From NCBI GenBank assembly GCA_004762125.1, contig SIHQ01000010.1, forward strand, positions 1 to 64,000: DNA of 64,000 nucleotides, read 5' to 3'. The notes beneath the pieces were generated by a model. The model saw nothing but the letters and a program-made list of their open reading frames with translations, did no database searches and was not told the origin of the DNA. A program made the position numbers and the translations under genes. The DNA is from Oceanospirillales bacterium (lineage in GTDB: Bacteria; Pseudomonadota; Gammaproteobacteria; Pseudomonadales; Endozoicomonadaceae). Positions 18,186-27,327 of the stretch are shown one piece after another. How positions within the stretch are numbered: position 1 is the stretch's first letter; the number at the start of each line of letters is the position of its first letter.

Positions 18186-19715
18186 TCACTGTTCAGGACG
18201 AAGCAGATAGTAATGAACGGGTAGATCTGGTTTATTATCGATCTCAATTTTTGGAATAGGCTTGAAAATAACCGTTTCCAGAAACTCGGCTTTAGGGAAA
18301 TTTTCATTCATACGTCGTCTGACATTCTCGGATTCCCTTTTGCCATCAATCAGTACAATAATTCCACCCCCTTTTCTGAAATCATCATCACGCATCCATA
18401 AGCTTTCAGCTTCAGTCAAACCCATAAAAGGAACAGGTTTGTCTTTGCTATAAACACCCATCTCTGCAACATCATAATGCATGCCGCCAAAATAGGGCAT
18501 GGGGTAGTTGTAATAGTTGTTCCAAAGCTGTTCAGCTTTTTGCATCTGTGATTTCAGTGGTTGGAACTCAACGGATCGCCAATACTTATCATCAATCTGA
18601 GGCTTGAAATAGAGGTAGCCGCCTCGGAGGCTGAGTAGTAAAAAACCGATAAATAAAGACCAGGAAACAACTGTTTTGAATCGACGGAAATTGATAACAG
18701 GTTTTAACCAGACGATCAAAAGAAGGGGCAGCCAGGCAAAGTAGGGGGTTGCCCAGCGAGGAACCAGCTTTTCTCCAGTGATCAGACCAAATAACAGAGT
18801 AAAGAGGAAAGGGCCGGTGGCTATGGCCAGCAAAAACCATTTTTTGAATGCTGTTTGGTTTGACTCAGATTCTTTTTGTTTAGAGGCTCTGAACAGGGGA
18901 ATCATTAATAAAAACAGCAGAAACACATTGCCAAAGTTGCTGGTGATAAATCGCCATGGAAAGATCAGGTGATCGATTAAGGTATTTGAGCCATAACGAG
19001 TGCTTTCCACATAATTGTCTTCAAGGTATCCAATGGCAGCAAAATTATGCTCGTAAAGCCAGATTATATGAGGCGTTAAAATGATGGTGGCAATGATACC
19101 GCCAAGCCACGGTCCGCTACTGCCAAGATTTTTTCTACCTTCAACCGTAAATAATAAAAGTAGAAGTAGAGGGATAAATAAAATAGCGGCCTGATATTTG
19201 GTCAGAACTGCAAGGCCAGCCAGAGCCCCCGTTAACAGCCAATACTTCAGAGACTCTCTGGTGACAGCCCAGTAAAAAGCCAGTGCCATCCATGCCCAGA
19301 TAGGGTGCTGTAGAGTATCCGGTGTTACTCGCTCCACCCGATTACTGTAGAACAGAATGCCCTGTAACAGGAATACAGCCAGCAGTGCACCATAATCGTT
19401 CAGATATTCCCTTGCCAGTTTCCAGACACCAATAAAAGTTAGAACAATACAGAGCTGAGCAAACAGATAAACCGGAAAATCAACGGAGTCACTCATATTG
19501 GCAAAGACGGCTGAAGCCCAAGCGGCTAAAGGAGGGTGTTTGTCATAACCCCACTGCCAGAGATTTCCCCAAGCAATGCCTTCAAGAGTATCAGAGTGAA
19601 GTGTGTTTCTGACTAACCATGGTACGACTGTCCAGAAGATAAGCTGAAAGCCACAGATCAGAGCCAGCCAGCGATAGGGGTTAATAGTTTTGGTGGGTTC
19701 CGGTTTGTTTTCCAT
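18186..19715 (-). CDS. GT39-family membrane glycosyltransferase (ArnT/PMT-like)
   Basis: About 509 residues from the ATG at 19715. The frame is open to an upstream ATG at 19808, which would overlap the preceding gene by 40 bp; neither start has a strong Shine-Dalgarno. About ten membrane helices occur, with the GT-C acidic motif DTLEGIAWG (about 37-45), the conserved YDKHPPLAAW loop and VTPDTLQHPIW. The family transfers sugars from polyprenyl-phosphate donors on the periplasmic side (ArnT: aminoarabinose to lipid A). It is the last gene of a GtrB-GtrA-ChbG-GT39 operon, so the donor is probably the polyprenyl-linked sugar made by the GtrB-like enzyme. The acceptor is unknown. Confidence 0.8.
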   Translation of the reverse strand: MENKPEPTKTINPYRWLALICGFQLIFWTVVPWLVRNTLHSDTLEGIAWGNLWQWGYDKHPPLAAWASAVFANMSDSVDFPVYLFAQLCIVLTFIGVWKLAREYLNDYGALLAVFLLQGILFYSNRVERVTPDTLQHPIWAWMALAFYWAVTRESLKYWLLTGALAGLAVLTKYQAAILFIPLLLLLLFTVEGRKNLGSSGPWLGGIIATIILTPHIIWLYEHNFAAIGYLEDNYVESTRYGSNTLIDHLIFPWRFITSNFGNVFLLFLLMIPLFRASKQKESESNQTAFKKWFLLAIATGPFLFTLLFGLITGEKLVPRWATPYFAWLPLLLIVWLKPVINFRRFKTVVSWSLFIGFLLLSLRGGYLYFKPQIDDKYWRSVEFQPLKSQMQKAEQLWNNYYNYPMPYFGGMHYDVAEMGVYSKDKPVPFMGLTEAESLWMRDDDFRKGGGIIVLIDGKRESENVRRRMNENFPKAEFLETVIFKPIPKIEIDNKPDLPVHYYLLRPEQ

Positions 19716-19768
19716 CAGAGTCAGTCCATTGTGCAGTACGATGGCCTGCAGAGAGAAATGATTTTTAA

Positions 19769-20572
19769 TCAGGATAGTCTTTCGAGAGCGACCTGCGCAG
19801 TATGACAATCGTCAATAAATTGATCGTTCATCAGGTAGTCGTATTCTTTAACTCTGGCAGGGTAATGGTCCAGTTGAATTGTTTTTTCAGATTTCGCTGG
19901 GTGGCACATGATCAGTCCTGAATCAGATGATGTCTGCAACCATTCCTGCATGAGTGATCTGAAGTTCTGTTGGGTCGTCAGAGAATAGACTCCAGCAAAT
20001 GATCGGTTTCTGGAAATGCCTTTGCTGGTCAACATCTGTTCCATCTTTTTGGCACCAGACAGCTCAATAATTCGACTTTTAAAGCCGCCCCCGAATCGAT
20101 TCATAGGACTGATACTGCGAACCCAAACGCCTTGTGGTGGTTGAAAGCGTCGAATGGTGGCCAGAAGCGCAGAACGAACCATTGGTAAATGGTGAACGTG
20201 TTGGTGCCCGTCGATAAAATCCGGGTGATGGCCAGTACCATCTATAAAGGCCTGGTACTGGGCTATGATCTCTTCTTCAATGGCTTGCTCATTGAGTAAA
20301 CCAAGGTGACTTGAAATCAGCATTTTTTTAAGTCCGGGTAGGCCTTCCAGAAAGCTTTCGCTTAAACCTTTTCCTTCTGTGAAGTTCAAGTGAAGACCAA
20401 TATCTGCTTTGTCTCTTAACACTGCTAATTGTTTCGTTGAGCTCTGCCAGTATTCCGATGTCACAAGACAGCTGGTCGCCTGAATGCGATCGGCTTCAAT
20501 AAGTCTGCTTATGGCGCTGTTAACATCAGGGTGCATGCCAAAATCATCTGCGCATAAAGTTATTCTTTTCAT
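19769..20572 (-). CDS. ChbG/YdjC-family carbohydrate deacetylase
   Basis: A 267-residue protein with the metal-site motifs of the YdjC/ChbG family: ADDFGMH (about 8-14), HLNFTEG (about 61-67) and DGHQHVHHLP (about 120-129). ChbG deacetylates chitooligosaccharides, and the HpnK relatives are linked to lipid-associated sugars. In this operon it probably deacetylates the polyprenyl-linked or finally attached sugar. Its ATG overlaps the gtrA stop by 4 bp. Substrate cannot be told from sequence. Confidence 0.82.
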   Translation of the reverse strand: MKRITLCADDFGMHPDVNSAISRLIEADRIQATSCLVTSEYWQSSTKQLAVLRDKADIGLHLNFTEGKGLSESFLEGLPGLKKMLISSHLGLLNEQAIEEEIIAQYQAFIDGTGHHPDFIDGHQHVHHLPMVRSALLATIRRFQPPQGVWVRSISPMNRFGGGFKSRIIELSGAKKMEQMLTSKGISRNRSFAGVYSLTTQQNFRSLMQEWLQTSSDSGLIMCHPAKSEKTIQLDHYPARVKEYDYLMNDQFIDDCHTAQVALERLS

Positions 20573-20937
20573 TTAAATGCCCAGTACTTGCTTAGGGTGA
20601 AAGTGACAATAGGTACAGTGGCAAGAACAATAAAACTGGCCAGAAGGTAGTGAAGCGAGGTGTAACTGATCAGTAAGGTATAAAGCCCTTGATTCAAAAC
20701 AAAACTGCAGAAAAGCTGTACGATAAGGAAACGCAGTCCACTGCTTTTAAGGTCATGCTGTTTGTGATTGAAAGTCCACAAACTTTGTCCTGCATAGCTG
20801 ATGGTAAAAGCGACCGAAAAAGCCATACAATTGGCAATAATGGCTGAGAATCCGGCCTGATTAACTAATGCCCACAAGCAAAGTAAATGAACCCCCGCAG
20901 CGCTACCACCAACAACAATAAATTTAATCAGCTGCAT
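20569..20937 (-). CDS. GtrA-family membrane protein (probable polyprenyl-phosphosugar flippase)
   Basis: A 122-residue protein with four membrane helices (about 4-26, 31-53, 70-92, 98-120) and the GtrA-typical FIVVGGSAAGVHL start and SKYWAFK end. GtrA proteins are thought to flip polyprenyl-phosphate-linked sugars made by GtrB across the inner membrane. The gene overlaps the GtrB-like gene by 14 bp at its start and the deacetylase gene by 4 bp at its stop. Together this indicates a tightly coupled operon. Confidence 0.85.
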   Translation of the reverse strand: MQLIKFIVVGGSAAGVHLLCLWALVNQAGFSAIIANCMAFSVAFTISYAGQSLWTFNHKQHDLKSSGLRFLIVQLFCSFVLNQGLYTLLISYTSLHYLLASFIVLATVPIVTFTLSKYWAFK

Positions 20938-21907
20938 CCGTATCCTGTTTTTGCTTGAATCCCAACGTGCGTTGAACCAGATATTTTGGACGTTGTTTTA
21001 CTTCGTTGAAAATACCCGCCACATATTCTCCCAACACCCAGAGTGACAGTAGTTGTATTCCGCCGATAAAAGTAATGGCAACAATAACGGTTGGCCAGCC
21101 AGGCAATGGTGTGCCGAGAATCATCGTTTTGGAAATAATGAAAAAGGCATAGAAGAAGGAAATAATGGAAATCAGTAGACCCACTCCTCCGACAATTCGT
21201 AGCGGTAACGTTGTAAATGCGGTAATGCCAGACAGTGCCAAACCAGCCAGTTTGGCCAGTCCCCAGCCGCTTTCTCCGGCCAATCGTTCTCTTACCTGAA
21301 AAGGTAAACCAATGGTTTTATAACCGACCCAGGCGTATATACCCTTCATAAAACGGTTTCGCTCGGGCATGGATTTGAGTGCATTAACCACTACTCGGTC
21401 CATCAACCGAAAGTCACCGGCATGGGCTGGCACATCGATGCCGGTGCTGGAGTGCATAATGTGATAGAAAAACTGAGCACCCTTTTTTTTCAGGAAAGAC
21501 TCGCCATCACGATCCTGACGAACACCGTAAACCATCTGGTAGCCTTGTCGCCAGTAATCAACAAAGACGGGAATCATTTCCAGAGGGTGTTGAAAATCAG
21601 CATCAATGAGCACCACTGCATCACCTGAAGTGGCATCTATGCCGGCCGTTAATGCGGTTTCCTTGCCAAAATTTCTGGACAGTTCAATCAGTTTGACTCT
21701 GGAGTCACTGCAGTAACCTTCAATCAGGGAAACGGTATCATCTGAACTGCCATCGTCGACTACGATAATCTCATAGTCTTGTGTGATCTGAGCAAGCTGA
21801 GTCTGAATGGCTTCGAGAAACTGACATATAACGGGTCCCTCGTTAAAAACCGGTACAACGCAACTCAGTACAAAGGAAGAATTTTCGGATCGACCTATTG
21901 CAGACAT
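20924..21907 (-). CDS. GtrB-like polyprenyl-phosphate glycosyltransferase (GT2)
   Basis: A 327-residue protein. The ATG at 21907 is chosen over the one at 21925 because GGAG lies 5 nt before it. The GT2 domain (about 12-230) has VVPVFNEG, the VVDDGSSDDT nucleotide-binding loop, DADFQHP as DXD, and a later GESGWG block. Two C-terminal membrane helices (about 230-300) match GtrB/DPM1-type enzymes. It would transfer a sugar from a nucleotide donor to undecaprenyl phosphate. It leads the four-gene operon. ArnC-like function (formyl-aminoarabinose) is an alternative, but no other arn gene is in the window. Confidence 0.83.
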   Translation of the reverse strand: MSAIGRSENSSFVLSCVVPVFNEGPVICQFLEAIQTQLAQITQDYEIIVVDDGSSDDTVSLIEGYCSDSRVKLIELSRNFGKETALTAGIDATSGDAVVLIDADFQHPLEMIPVFVDYWRQGYQMVYGVRQDRDGESFLKKKGAQFFYHIMHSSTGIDVPAHAGDFRLMDRVVVNALKSMPERNRFMKGIYAWVGYKTIGLPFQVRERLAGESGWGLAKLAGLALSGITAFTTLPLRIVGGVGLLISIISFFYAFFIISKTMILGTPLPGWPTVIVAITFIGGIQLLSLWVLGEYVAGIFNEVKQRPKYLVQRTLGFKQKQDTDAAD

Positions 21908-22107
21908 TGTGTCTCCAGCATTCATACATCTTGTGTTTATGATTTTTGTTATTCTGCATTATTGAGTGTATGTAGATACACTTATAAATAGTGGGCTTTG
22001 ATATTGCAAATTGCAAGCTGTGGCCTGCTGTCAGCCGTGAAATAAATGACCCTTGTAAGCGGGTTTGCTAGGGTATGTTGTCAAGACTCGTTATTGGAGT
22101 AGTGAGT

Positions 22108-22437
22108 ATGAAAAAGGTGCACCTAATTGCTCTAGGATTGGGTCTGATTGTGTTGCTGGCAGCAGCCTTTCTGTATTTGTCTGAACCCGTGGATGATCAG
22201 GCAGAAGATATACAGACAGAAAAAAGCAGTGCGGTACTGGATTTATCCATACCAGAAGGTGAACTTAATGTTGCTGATCCTGATGATGAAGAGGGCGATG
22301 ATTTTGCTTCAGAAGTGACTCGTATTGTGATTGATCAGGATGAAAAAGACGAGGATGTCAGTAACATTCTCTCGGAAAAAATTCTGATTGATTATGAAGT
22401 AGTCGATAAACCTGAAGTGGAAAAGAGCAACCAGTAA
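22108..22437 (+). CDS. Small acidic membrane-anchored protein, unrecognised
   Basis: 109 residues from the ATG at 22108, which has GGAG 8 nt upstream; the frame extends to 22075 without such a site. MKK plus one hydrophobic segment (about 5-22) form a signal anchor, and the rest (about 28-109) is strongly acidic, rich in Asp, Glu and Val. No domain is recognised. The tail would face the periplasm if the anchor is N-in. It stands between the divergent glycan operon and sseA. No function is proposed. Confidence 0.6.
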   Translation: MKKVHLIALGLGLIVLLAAAFLYLSEPVDDQAEDIQTEKSSAVLDLSIPEGELNVADPDDEEGDDFASEVTRIVIDQDEKDEDVSNILSEKILIDYEVVDKPEVEKSNQ

Positions 22438-22560
22438 AGCGTGTAAACAGCTTGTAGGATATTTCCTACAAAAACTCTGGGTGAACTCCTGTAGTAAGGT
22501 TAGCGTTAAAATTGATACTGTAAGCCTTGCAAGGACAGCAACTTTCACAAGGATGTGAAA

Positions 22561-22585
22561 CCTGCCAGGGAATGGCGGGTTATTG
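22561..22585 (+). terminator. Weak hairpin, possible terminator after the small acidic protein gene
   Basis: CCTGCCA (22561-22567) pairs with TGGCGGG (22573-22579), with one G-T pair. TTATTGCTTTC follows. It lies 120 bp past the stop, so the assignment is tentative. Confidence 0.3.
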
Positions 22586-22732
22586 CTTTCTCCATCACAG
22601 AATCCAGTCAGATCTATTTGCCTTTGTTTTCTTCGGTGTTAACCTCATTCTTTCGATAAATGTTTCTGAATTATTGCAGTAGCCAGTTCAGGGATGTCTG
22701 TCGTATCGGTTAACAGATGAGGTGGATAAAGG

Positions 22733-23593
22733 ATGTCTCCTTTAATTGAACCTGAAGTGCTCGCAACCCTTCTTAATGATCCCAGGGTCATCATCATTGA
22801 CTGTCGCTTCACTCTTGGCCAGGCAGATGCTGACTTCGGTTATAAGTGTTATCTGCAGGGACATATTCCCAGTGCACGCTACCTGGATCTTGAGAAAGAT
22901 CTTTCAGCCCCTGTCATTGCTGGTAAAACCAGCCGCCATCCTCTGCCAACCTCCGGTGATTTTGCTCAACTGCTGCAAAAACTAGGCGTTTGTTCCGACA
23001 GTCATGTGGTTGTTTACGATGATGGTGGCCATGCCATGGCGGCTAGAGCATGGTGGCAATTGCGCTGGATTGGTGTCGAGAAAGTGCAGGTGCTTCATGG
23101 CGGCGTTAAATCCTGGTTGGGCGGAAAATACCCGTCAACGACAGAGAAGCCTGAAATTAATCCCAGTCAATTTAAAGCAAATCCACAGAATCAAATGCTG
23201 GTGACCGCGCAGCAAGTTGAAGATCAACTGAAAAATTCAGTGTTTCAGTTGGTGGATGCCAGAGCCCATGAAAGGTTTGCGGGCGAAGTAGAACCGTTGG
23301 ATAACAGAGCGGGGCATATCCCCGGCGCAATTTGTCGACCTTTCCTGGAAAATATGGATGAGAGTGGCAGTTTTCTTTCACCAGAACAGTTAAAACAAGC
23401 GTTCTCGAATTTGTCAGATAGCGGTCTTGAAATGGTTCATTACTGTGGCTCCGGTGTAACGGCCTGTCATAATATTTTGGCGATGGAGTACGCCGGTATA
23501 AAAAACACCAAGCTCTATGCCGGATCCTGGAGTGAATGGATTACGGTCACAAGTCGTCCCATAGCTAAAGGCGATGCAGTGACAGGAGACTGA
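22733..23593 (+). CDS. sseA: 3-mercaptopyruvate sulfurtransferase (two-domain rhodanese)
   Basis: A 286-residue protein with two rhodanese domains (about 5-130 and 155-280). The second holds the active site CGSGVTAC, with C238 as the persulfide cysteine. The CGSG(V/I)T loop is that of mercaptopyruvate sulfurtransferases rather than the CRxGx[RT] of thiosulfate enzymes. The first domain has Asp-Asp-Gly-Gly in place of a Cys loop and is inactive, as usual. It moves sulfur from 3-mercaptopyruvate to thiol acceptors. A GAGGT ribosome-binding site lies 9 nt before the ATG. Apparently monocistronic. Confidence 0.92.
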   Translation: MSPLIEPEVLATLLNDPRVIIIDCRFTLGQADADFGYKCYLQGHIPSARYLDLEKDLSAPVIAGKTSRHPLPTSGDFAQLLQKLGVCSDSHVVVYDDGGHAMAARAWWQLRWIGVEKVQVLHGGVKSWLGGKYPSTTEKPEINPSQFKANPQNQMLVTAQQVEDQLKNSVFQLVDARAHERFAGEVEPLDNRAGHIPGAICRPFLENMDESGSFLSPEQLKQAFSNLSDSGLEMVHYCGSGVTACHNILAMEYAGIKNTKLYAGSWSEWITVTSRPIAKGDAVTGD

Positions 23594-23628
23594 TACTTCT
23601 CTGTCTCCTGCTGCCCGGTTTCGCCATA

Positions 23629-23865
23629 TCAGCGACGAATGGGCGTAAGTTCACGTACTGTTTCATTCATTACTAGTTTGCTTACGACTTGGTTCTGATT
23701 GGTAAAGCCTGAAATCGACATAGTGACTTCATAATGGTTGCGATCAGGTAACAATTCTGCAGAAAAGTTGCTCACTTTCAGACCATCTTCCGCACTGGAA
23801 TGCAGTACTTTTTCCAGGCTGGAAAGATTGCCGGTGGTAACCAGTCTTAACTTTAGTTCGCTCAC
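23629..23865 (-). CDS. Small ACT-like protein, function unknown
   Basis: A 78-residue protein starting at GTG 23865, with CGGAG 7 nt upstream. The predicted pattern is strand-helix-strand-strand-helix-strand: KLRLVTTG, LSSLEKVLHSSAEDG, VSNFSAELL, HYEVTMSISG, then NQVVSKLVMN and VRELTPIR. This resembles small ACT-type regulatory subunits such as IlvM, but no clear signature residue proves it. It lies 48 bp downstream of a strong terminator on its own strand and opposite the class II DAHP synthase gene. A link to amino-acid control is plausible but unproven. Confidence 0.55.
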   Translation of the reverse strand: MSELKLRLVTTGNLSSLEKVLHSSAEDGLKVSNFSAELLPDRNHYEVTMSISGFTNQNQVVSKLVMNETVRELTPIRR

Positions 23866-23913
23866 AGTAAACTCCGTTATTTTTTCTTTAGCTCATGGCT
23901 ATTTTATGATGGC

Positions 23914-23949
23914 AAAAAAAAACCCCCGAACCGTTTCTGGTGCGGGGGT
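23914..23949 (-). terminator. Strong Rho-independent terminator upstream of the ACT-like gene (possible attenuator)
   Basis: The stem is 23922-23932 with 23939-23949, ten base pairs with one mismatch, including a 5-bp G/C run. On the minus strand it is followed by about nine T (23914-23922). It follows a 25-codon frame (23971-24048) and precedes the GTG of the ACT-like gene by 48 bp, the geometry of an attenuated leader. Confidence 0.7.
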
Positions 23950-23970
23950 CTGTTATTTCGAGCTTTTCAG

Positions 23971-24048
23971 CTACCCAGCACAGACCCCGCAGCGCATTTT
24001 CATGCCGCGTTTCATAAAGGTCTTGGTGCCAGACAGTATGCGATTCAT
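23971..24048 (-). CDS. Candidate 25-residue small protein or leader peptide
   Basis: An ATG at 24048 opens a 25-codon frame ending CGVCAG and a TAG at 23971. The peptide is basic, with Met-Lys pairs (FMKRGMKMR) and a CxxC pair at the end. It stops 22 bp before the terminator stem. No good ribosome-binding site precedes the first ATG; an inner ATG (codon 12) has weak AAGACC. It contains no run of one amino acid, so a classic ribosome-stalling attenuator is not evident. It could be a tiny metal-binding peptide or chance. Confidence 0.35.
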   Translation of the reverse strand: MNRILSGTKTFMKRGMKMRCGVCAG

Positions 24049-24262
24049 TATTTAAGTATCAAAACGTACTTTTATTTGGAGACTACTATATACCAAGGAA
24101 CTGGTTAGAAGGCAAAGTTGTTTTGTAGAAATGGCCGCTAAACATACCGGTATTCGCTGCTATTGTGGGTTAAGAAAGCCAATCGCTAACCAAAGCTTTG
24201 TAGATATTTTTCGGGTAAGATGATCGCCTTTATACCTATGCTCGATGCCCTGTGAGGAGCTA

Positions 24263-25624
24263 ATGAATCAATGGCAAATAGACAGCTGGAGAGAGATGCC
24301 TGTCGTCCAGCTGCCAGAATATCCCGATAAGCAACACCTGCAGCAGGTGGAGCAAAACCTCGGCAAGTTGCCACCTCTGGTTTTTGCTGGAGAGGTGCGT
24401 GAGCTGAAATCCCGCCTTGCTGAAGCGACAAGGGGTAATGCCTTTCTGCTTCAGGGCGGAGACTGTGCCGAGAGCTTTCTGGAGTTCAGCGCTGACAATA
24501 TTCGTGACACTTTCAAAGTTCTGATGCAAATGGCTGTGGTACTCACCTTTGGTGCCAGCTGCCCAGTGATCAAGGTTGGTCGCATGGCAGGGCAGTTTGC
24601 CAAGCCAAGAACCACGGGATCAGAAACAATTGATGGTCTTGAGTTGCCAATTTACCGTGGTGACATTATCAATGGTACGGAATTTACCTCCGAATCCCGC
24701 ATACCAGATCCTGAACGTATGTTGAAAGCCTACCATCAGGCCTCTTCAACCCTGAACCTGTTGAGAGCTTTTGCTCAGGGTGGATTGGCATCGTTGGAAC
24801 AAGTACACGCCTGGAACCTGGACTTTGTAGCTAACAGTCCTCAGACCGAGCAGTACAGTCATCTTGCTGATCGAATTGATGAAACTCTGAAATTTATGAA
24901 GGCCTGTGGTATTTCTTCAGAACATTCACGGGTGATCAACGAAACTAATTTTTATACTTCTCATGAAGCTTTGTTGTTGCCTTATGAACAGGCTCTTACC
25001 CGCAAGGACAGTCTGACAGGTGACTGGTATGATTGTTCTGCCCACATGCTTTGGGTCGGTGACAGAACTCGCCAGGTGGATGGTGCTCATGTGGAGTATG
25101 TGCGTGGTATTCACAATCCGATTGGTGTGAAGGCCGGTCCAAGCATGCCGGAAGATGATCTGCTGAAGCTGATCGATTTGATCAACCCTGAAAACGAAGC
25201 TGGACGTATGAACGTCATCGTACGAATGGGTGCTGATCAGGTTGAGCAGAATATGCCGAAGCTGATTCGTGCGGTTGAGCGGGAAGGTAAAAACGTCTTG
25301 TGGAGCTGTGATCCTATGCACGGTAACACCTATAAAGCCTCTAACGGTTACAAGACCCGTGAAGTCAGTAATGTCCTGAAAGAAGTGAAACAGTTCTTTG
25401 CAGTGCATCAGGCTGAAGGTACTCACGCTGGTGGTGTTCACTTTGAAATGACGGGCCAGAATGTCACTGAATGTGTCGGTGGTTCAAAGCCTGTTACAGA
25501 GGCTGCCTTAGGTAATCGCTATCATACGCATTGTGACCCAAGACTGAATGCTGACCAGGCACTGGAACTGGCATTTATGATTTCGGATACTTTGAAAGAC
25601 TGCCGCAAAATGAAAGAAAGCTGA
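24263..25624 (+). CDS. Class II 3-deoxy-7-phosphoheptulonate synthase (DAHP synthase)
   Basis: A 453-residue enzyme for the first shikimate step: phosphoenolpyruvate plus erythrose 4-phosphate gives DAHP. The ATG at 24263 follows GAGGAG, while the frame opens 6 codons earlier. Class II (plant/AroA-II type) signatures are [10 protein letters not shown] (about 79-88), [13 protein letters not shown] (about 111-123), WVGDRTRQ (about 266-273), [10 protein letters not shown] and [15 protein letters not shown]. It differs from the class I AroF/G/H of E. coli. It stands alone, divergent from the ACT-like gene. Regulation is not evident from the protein sequence. Confidence 0.93.
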   Translation: MNQWQIDSWREMPVVQLPEYPDKQHLQQVEQNLGKLPPLVFAGEVRELKSRLAEATRGNAFLLQGGDCAESFLEFSADNIRDTFKVLMQMAVVLTFGASCPVIKVGRMAGQFAKPRTTGSETIDGLELPIYRGDIINGTEFTSESRIPDPERMLKAYHQASSTLNLLRAFAQGGLASLEQVHAWNLDFVANSPQTEQYSHLADRIDETLKFMKACGISSEHSRVINETNFYTSHEALLLPYEQALTRKDSLTGDWYDCSAHMLWVGDRTRQVDGAHVEYVRGIHNPIGVKAGPSMPEDDLLKLIDLINPENEAGRMNVIVRMGADQVEQNMPKLIRAVEREGKNVLWSCDPMHGNTYKASNGYKTREVSNVLKEVKQFFAVHQAEGTHAGGVHFEMTGQNVTECVGGSKPVTEAALGNRYHTHCDPRLNADQALELAFMISDTLKDCRKMKES

Positions 25625-26243
25625 TCATGGCTCGGATCAGAATCATATGGGGTAATAACTATTACTCCTGTTGATGCTTGTTTTAACACCGCTAGCTCAG
25701 TTTCTGCTGCAGTTGGCGGTGTTTATAGATCTTTCTATTAGAAATACAGAAAATCTTATTCCGTACAGCGCTTGAAATGTAGGCAGTATTAGCCTGCCGT
25801 AAAGCGTCACCTACAGTATTCCCATCTCCCCTTTGTGTTTGGTCTAAGTTGGCCGCTTCTGGATCTCAGGTAAGCTAAGCAGTCCTGTAATTTAAGTGAT
25901 GCAGTCTGGTCGATGTCGTCGATTTGATAGGGAAAGACCAGCAACAGATTAATAAAATCTAAATACTGCTCAGTGCTCAAGGAGCGATTTGATATTGAGC
26001 TGTGTATAAATTTTAAAATTTAATAATAGTTTTCAGTTACTTATCCAAAATAGTATTCACGATTTGGAGTAAGAAAAGCTAATTTTAAATGATGTGTAAG
26101 CCGATTTGTATGAGTGTTAATAAAAGCATTTTGCCAACTGTTTGTCTGATTCTGGTCTACTTTTTATAGCGAGTGGACAAACAGTCACCCGTTGGGTTTA
26201 ACTGCTTGTCCTTTCTGATTCTGTAACGTCGGAACCGCTGGCC
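25625..26243. other. 619-bp intergenic region after DAHP synthase
   Basis: No gene-like frame was found. A long-loop hairpin at 25685-25723 may end the DAHP synthase transcript. The AT-rich second half (about 25970-26200) presumably carries the promoter of the Tsx-like porin gene; no confident boxes were assigned. Confidence 0.5.
25685..25723 (+). terminator. Possible terminator after DAHP synthase
   Basis: AACACCGC (25685-25692) pairs with GCGGTGTT (25716-25723) around a 23-nt loop, followed by TATAG. The long loop and short T-run make it a weak call. Confidence 0.35.
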
Positions 26244-27149
26244 ATGAAGTGTTTGAAACCTGTCGCCTTGTCATCCTCTCTGGCCTTTTTGGCCATGGGC
26301 ATAAATGCTGCTGATTACTCTAATGATATCCATAAGAATGATTATAAGTGGATGCAATTCAATCTGATGTATGCGTTAAAAGAACTACCAAGAAAAGATG
26401 ATGCCGAAAATGATGGTCACGACTATCTGGAAATGGAATTCGGTGGGCGATCCGGAGTACTGGATCTATACGGCTATGTAGATGTATTTAACCTGACTAA
26501 TAAAAATGACAGTGATAAGAAAGGTCAGAGTAAAATGTTCATCAAGCTTGCACCAAGATTCTCTCTTGATGCGGTCCTTCAAAAGGATTTATCTTTCGGC
26601 CCTATTTCAGAAGTGTATTTTTCCACCCTGTTCAATATTGGAGGTGGTGGTAAGACCCTTTACGGAAAAAATGATGTTGTTTTGACAGATAATGATACCA
26701 ATGCCTCTTTTTGGGGGGTAGGTGTGGATCTAGACGTTCCATGGCTCGGAAAAACAGGTCTTAATCTCTATGCTCATTATGATCTGAACAGTAAGGAATG
26801 GAATGGTTATCAATTGTCTGGAAACTGGTTTAAGCCTTTCTTCTTTTTTGAAAACAAGAGTTTTCTGTCTTATCAAGGATACTTTGATTTCCAGTTTGCA
26901 GCCGATAAGGGTTATCAGGATAGAGAGTTAGTAAAAGGAAACGCTAAAACAAAAGTACAGACAAACGATGAAACCGGTCTTGCTTTATTCAATGGCATCT
27001 ACTGGCACTCTGATCGCTTTGCAGCTGGTTATGGCTTGAAATATTTTAATAATGTGTACACGGTTAAGGACGCTCAGCAACTGAGTGCGAGTACTAAGCT
27101 CGACTCTACAGGTTTTGCTCATTATTTCTCAGTTACCTATAAGCTCTGA
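26244..27149 (+). CDS. Tsx/OmpK-family nucleoside-specific outer-membrane channel
   Basis: A 301-residue protein with a signal peptide (1-22, cleavage after INA) and a beta-barrel body with alternating aromatic and polar residues ending in YKL, a typical C-terminal barrel signal. Family hallmarks include the LEMEFGGRSGVLDLYGYVDV block (about 62-81), a KLAPRFSLD-like strand (about 99-108), FGPISEVYF and a NEWNGYQL-like strand. Tsx is a nucleoside channel; OmpK is a Vibrio relative and phage receptor. No nucleoside uptake gene is adjacent, but a gate-domain membrane protein lies at 30428-31615. Confidence 0.8.
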   Translation: MKCLKPVALSSSLAFLAMGINAADYSNDIHKNDYKWMQFNLMYALKELPRKDDAENDGHDYLEMEFGGRSGVLDLYGYVDVFNLTNKNDSDKKGQSKMFIKLAPRFSLDAVLQKDLSFGPISEVYFSTLFNIGGGGKTLYGKNDVVLTDNDTNASFWGVGVDLDVPWLGKTGLNLYAHYDLNSKEWNGYQLSGNWFKPFFFFENKSFLSYQGYFDFQFAADKGYQDRELVKGNAKTKVQTNDETGLALFNGIYWHSDRFAAGYGLKYFNNVYTVKDAQQLSASTKLDSTGFAHYFSVTYKL

Positions 27150-27173
27150 TAGCTCCACATAAACCGATTATTT

Positions 27174-27204
27174 AAGTGTGCTGAAGCCTTTTTGGCACGC
27201 TTTT
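27174..27204 (+). terminator. Terminator after the Tsx-like gene
   Basis: AAGTGTGC (27174-27181) pairs with GCACGCTT (27195-27202), with one G-T pair, followed by TTTT. It starts 25 bp past the stop. Confidence 0.6.
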
Positions 27205-27236
27205 CGGCTATCTGCATAAATATGTGGAAATTACTT

Positions 27237-27265
27237 TTGTAAAAAACAAATCATTTTGATAGATT
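27237..27265 (+). promoter_or_regulatory. Sigma-70-type promoter for the tRNA-Pro array
   Basis: TTGTAA (27237-27242), a 17-bp spacer, then TAGATT (27260-27265), followed by the GC-rich discriminator GCCGCCG. That discriminator is typical of stable-RNA promoters under stringent control. The first tRNA starts 62 bp further on, leaving room for a short leader. Confidence 0.65.
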
Positions 27266-27327
27266 AGCCGCCGTTCCGTGATGACGACAGCCGTTGTTCA
27301 TTCGGGCAATGTCTTAACGGCAAAGTA

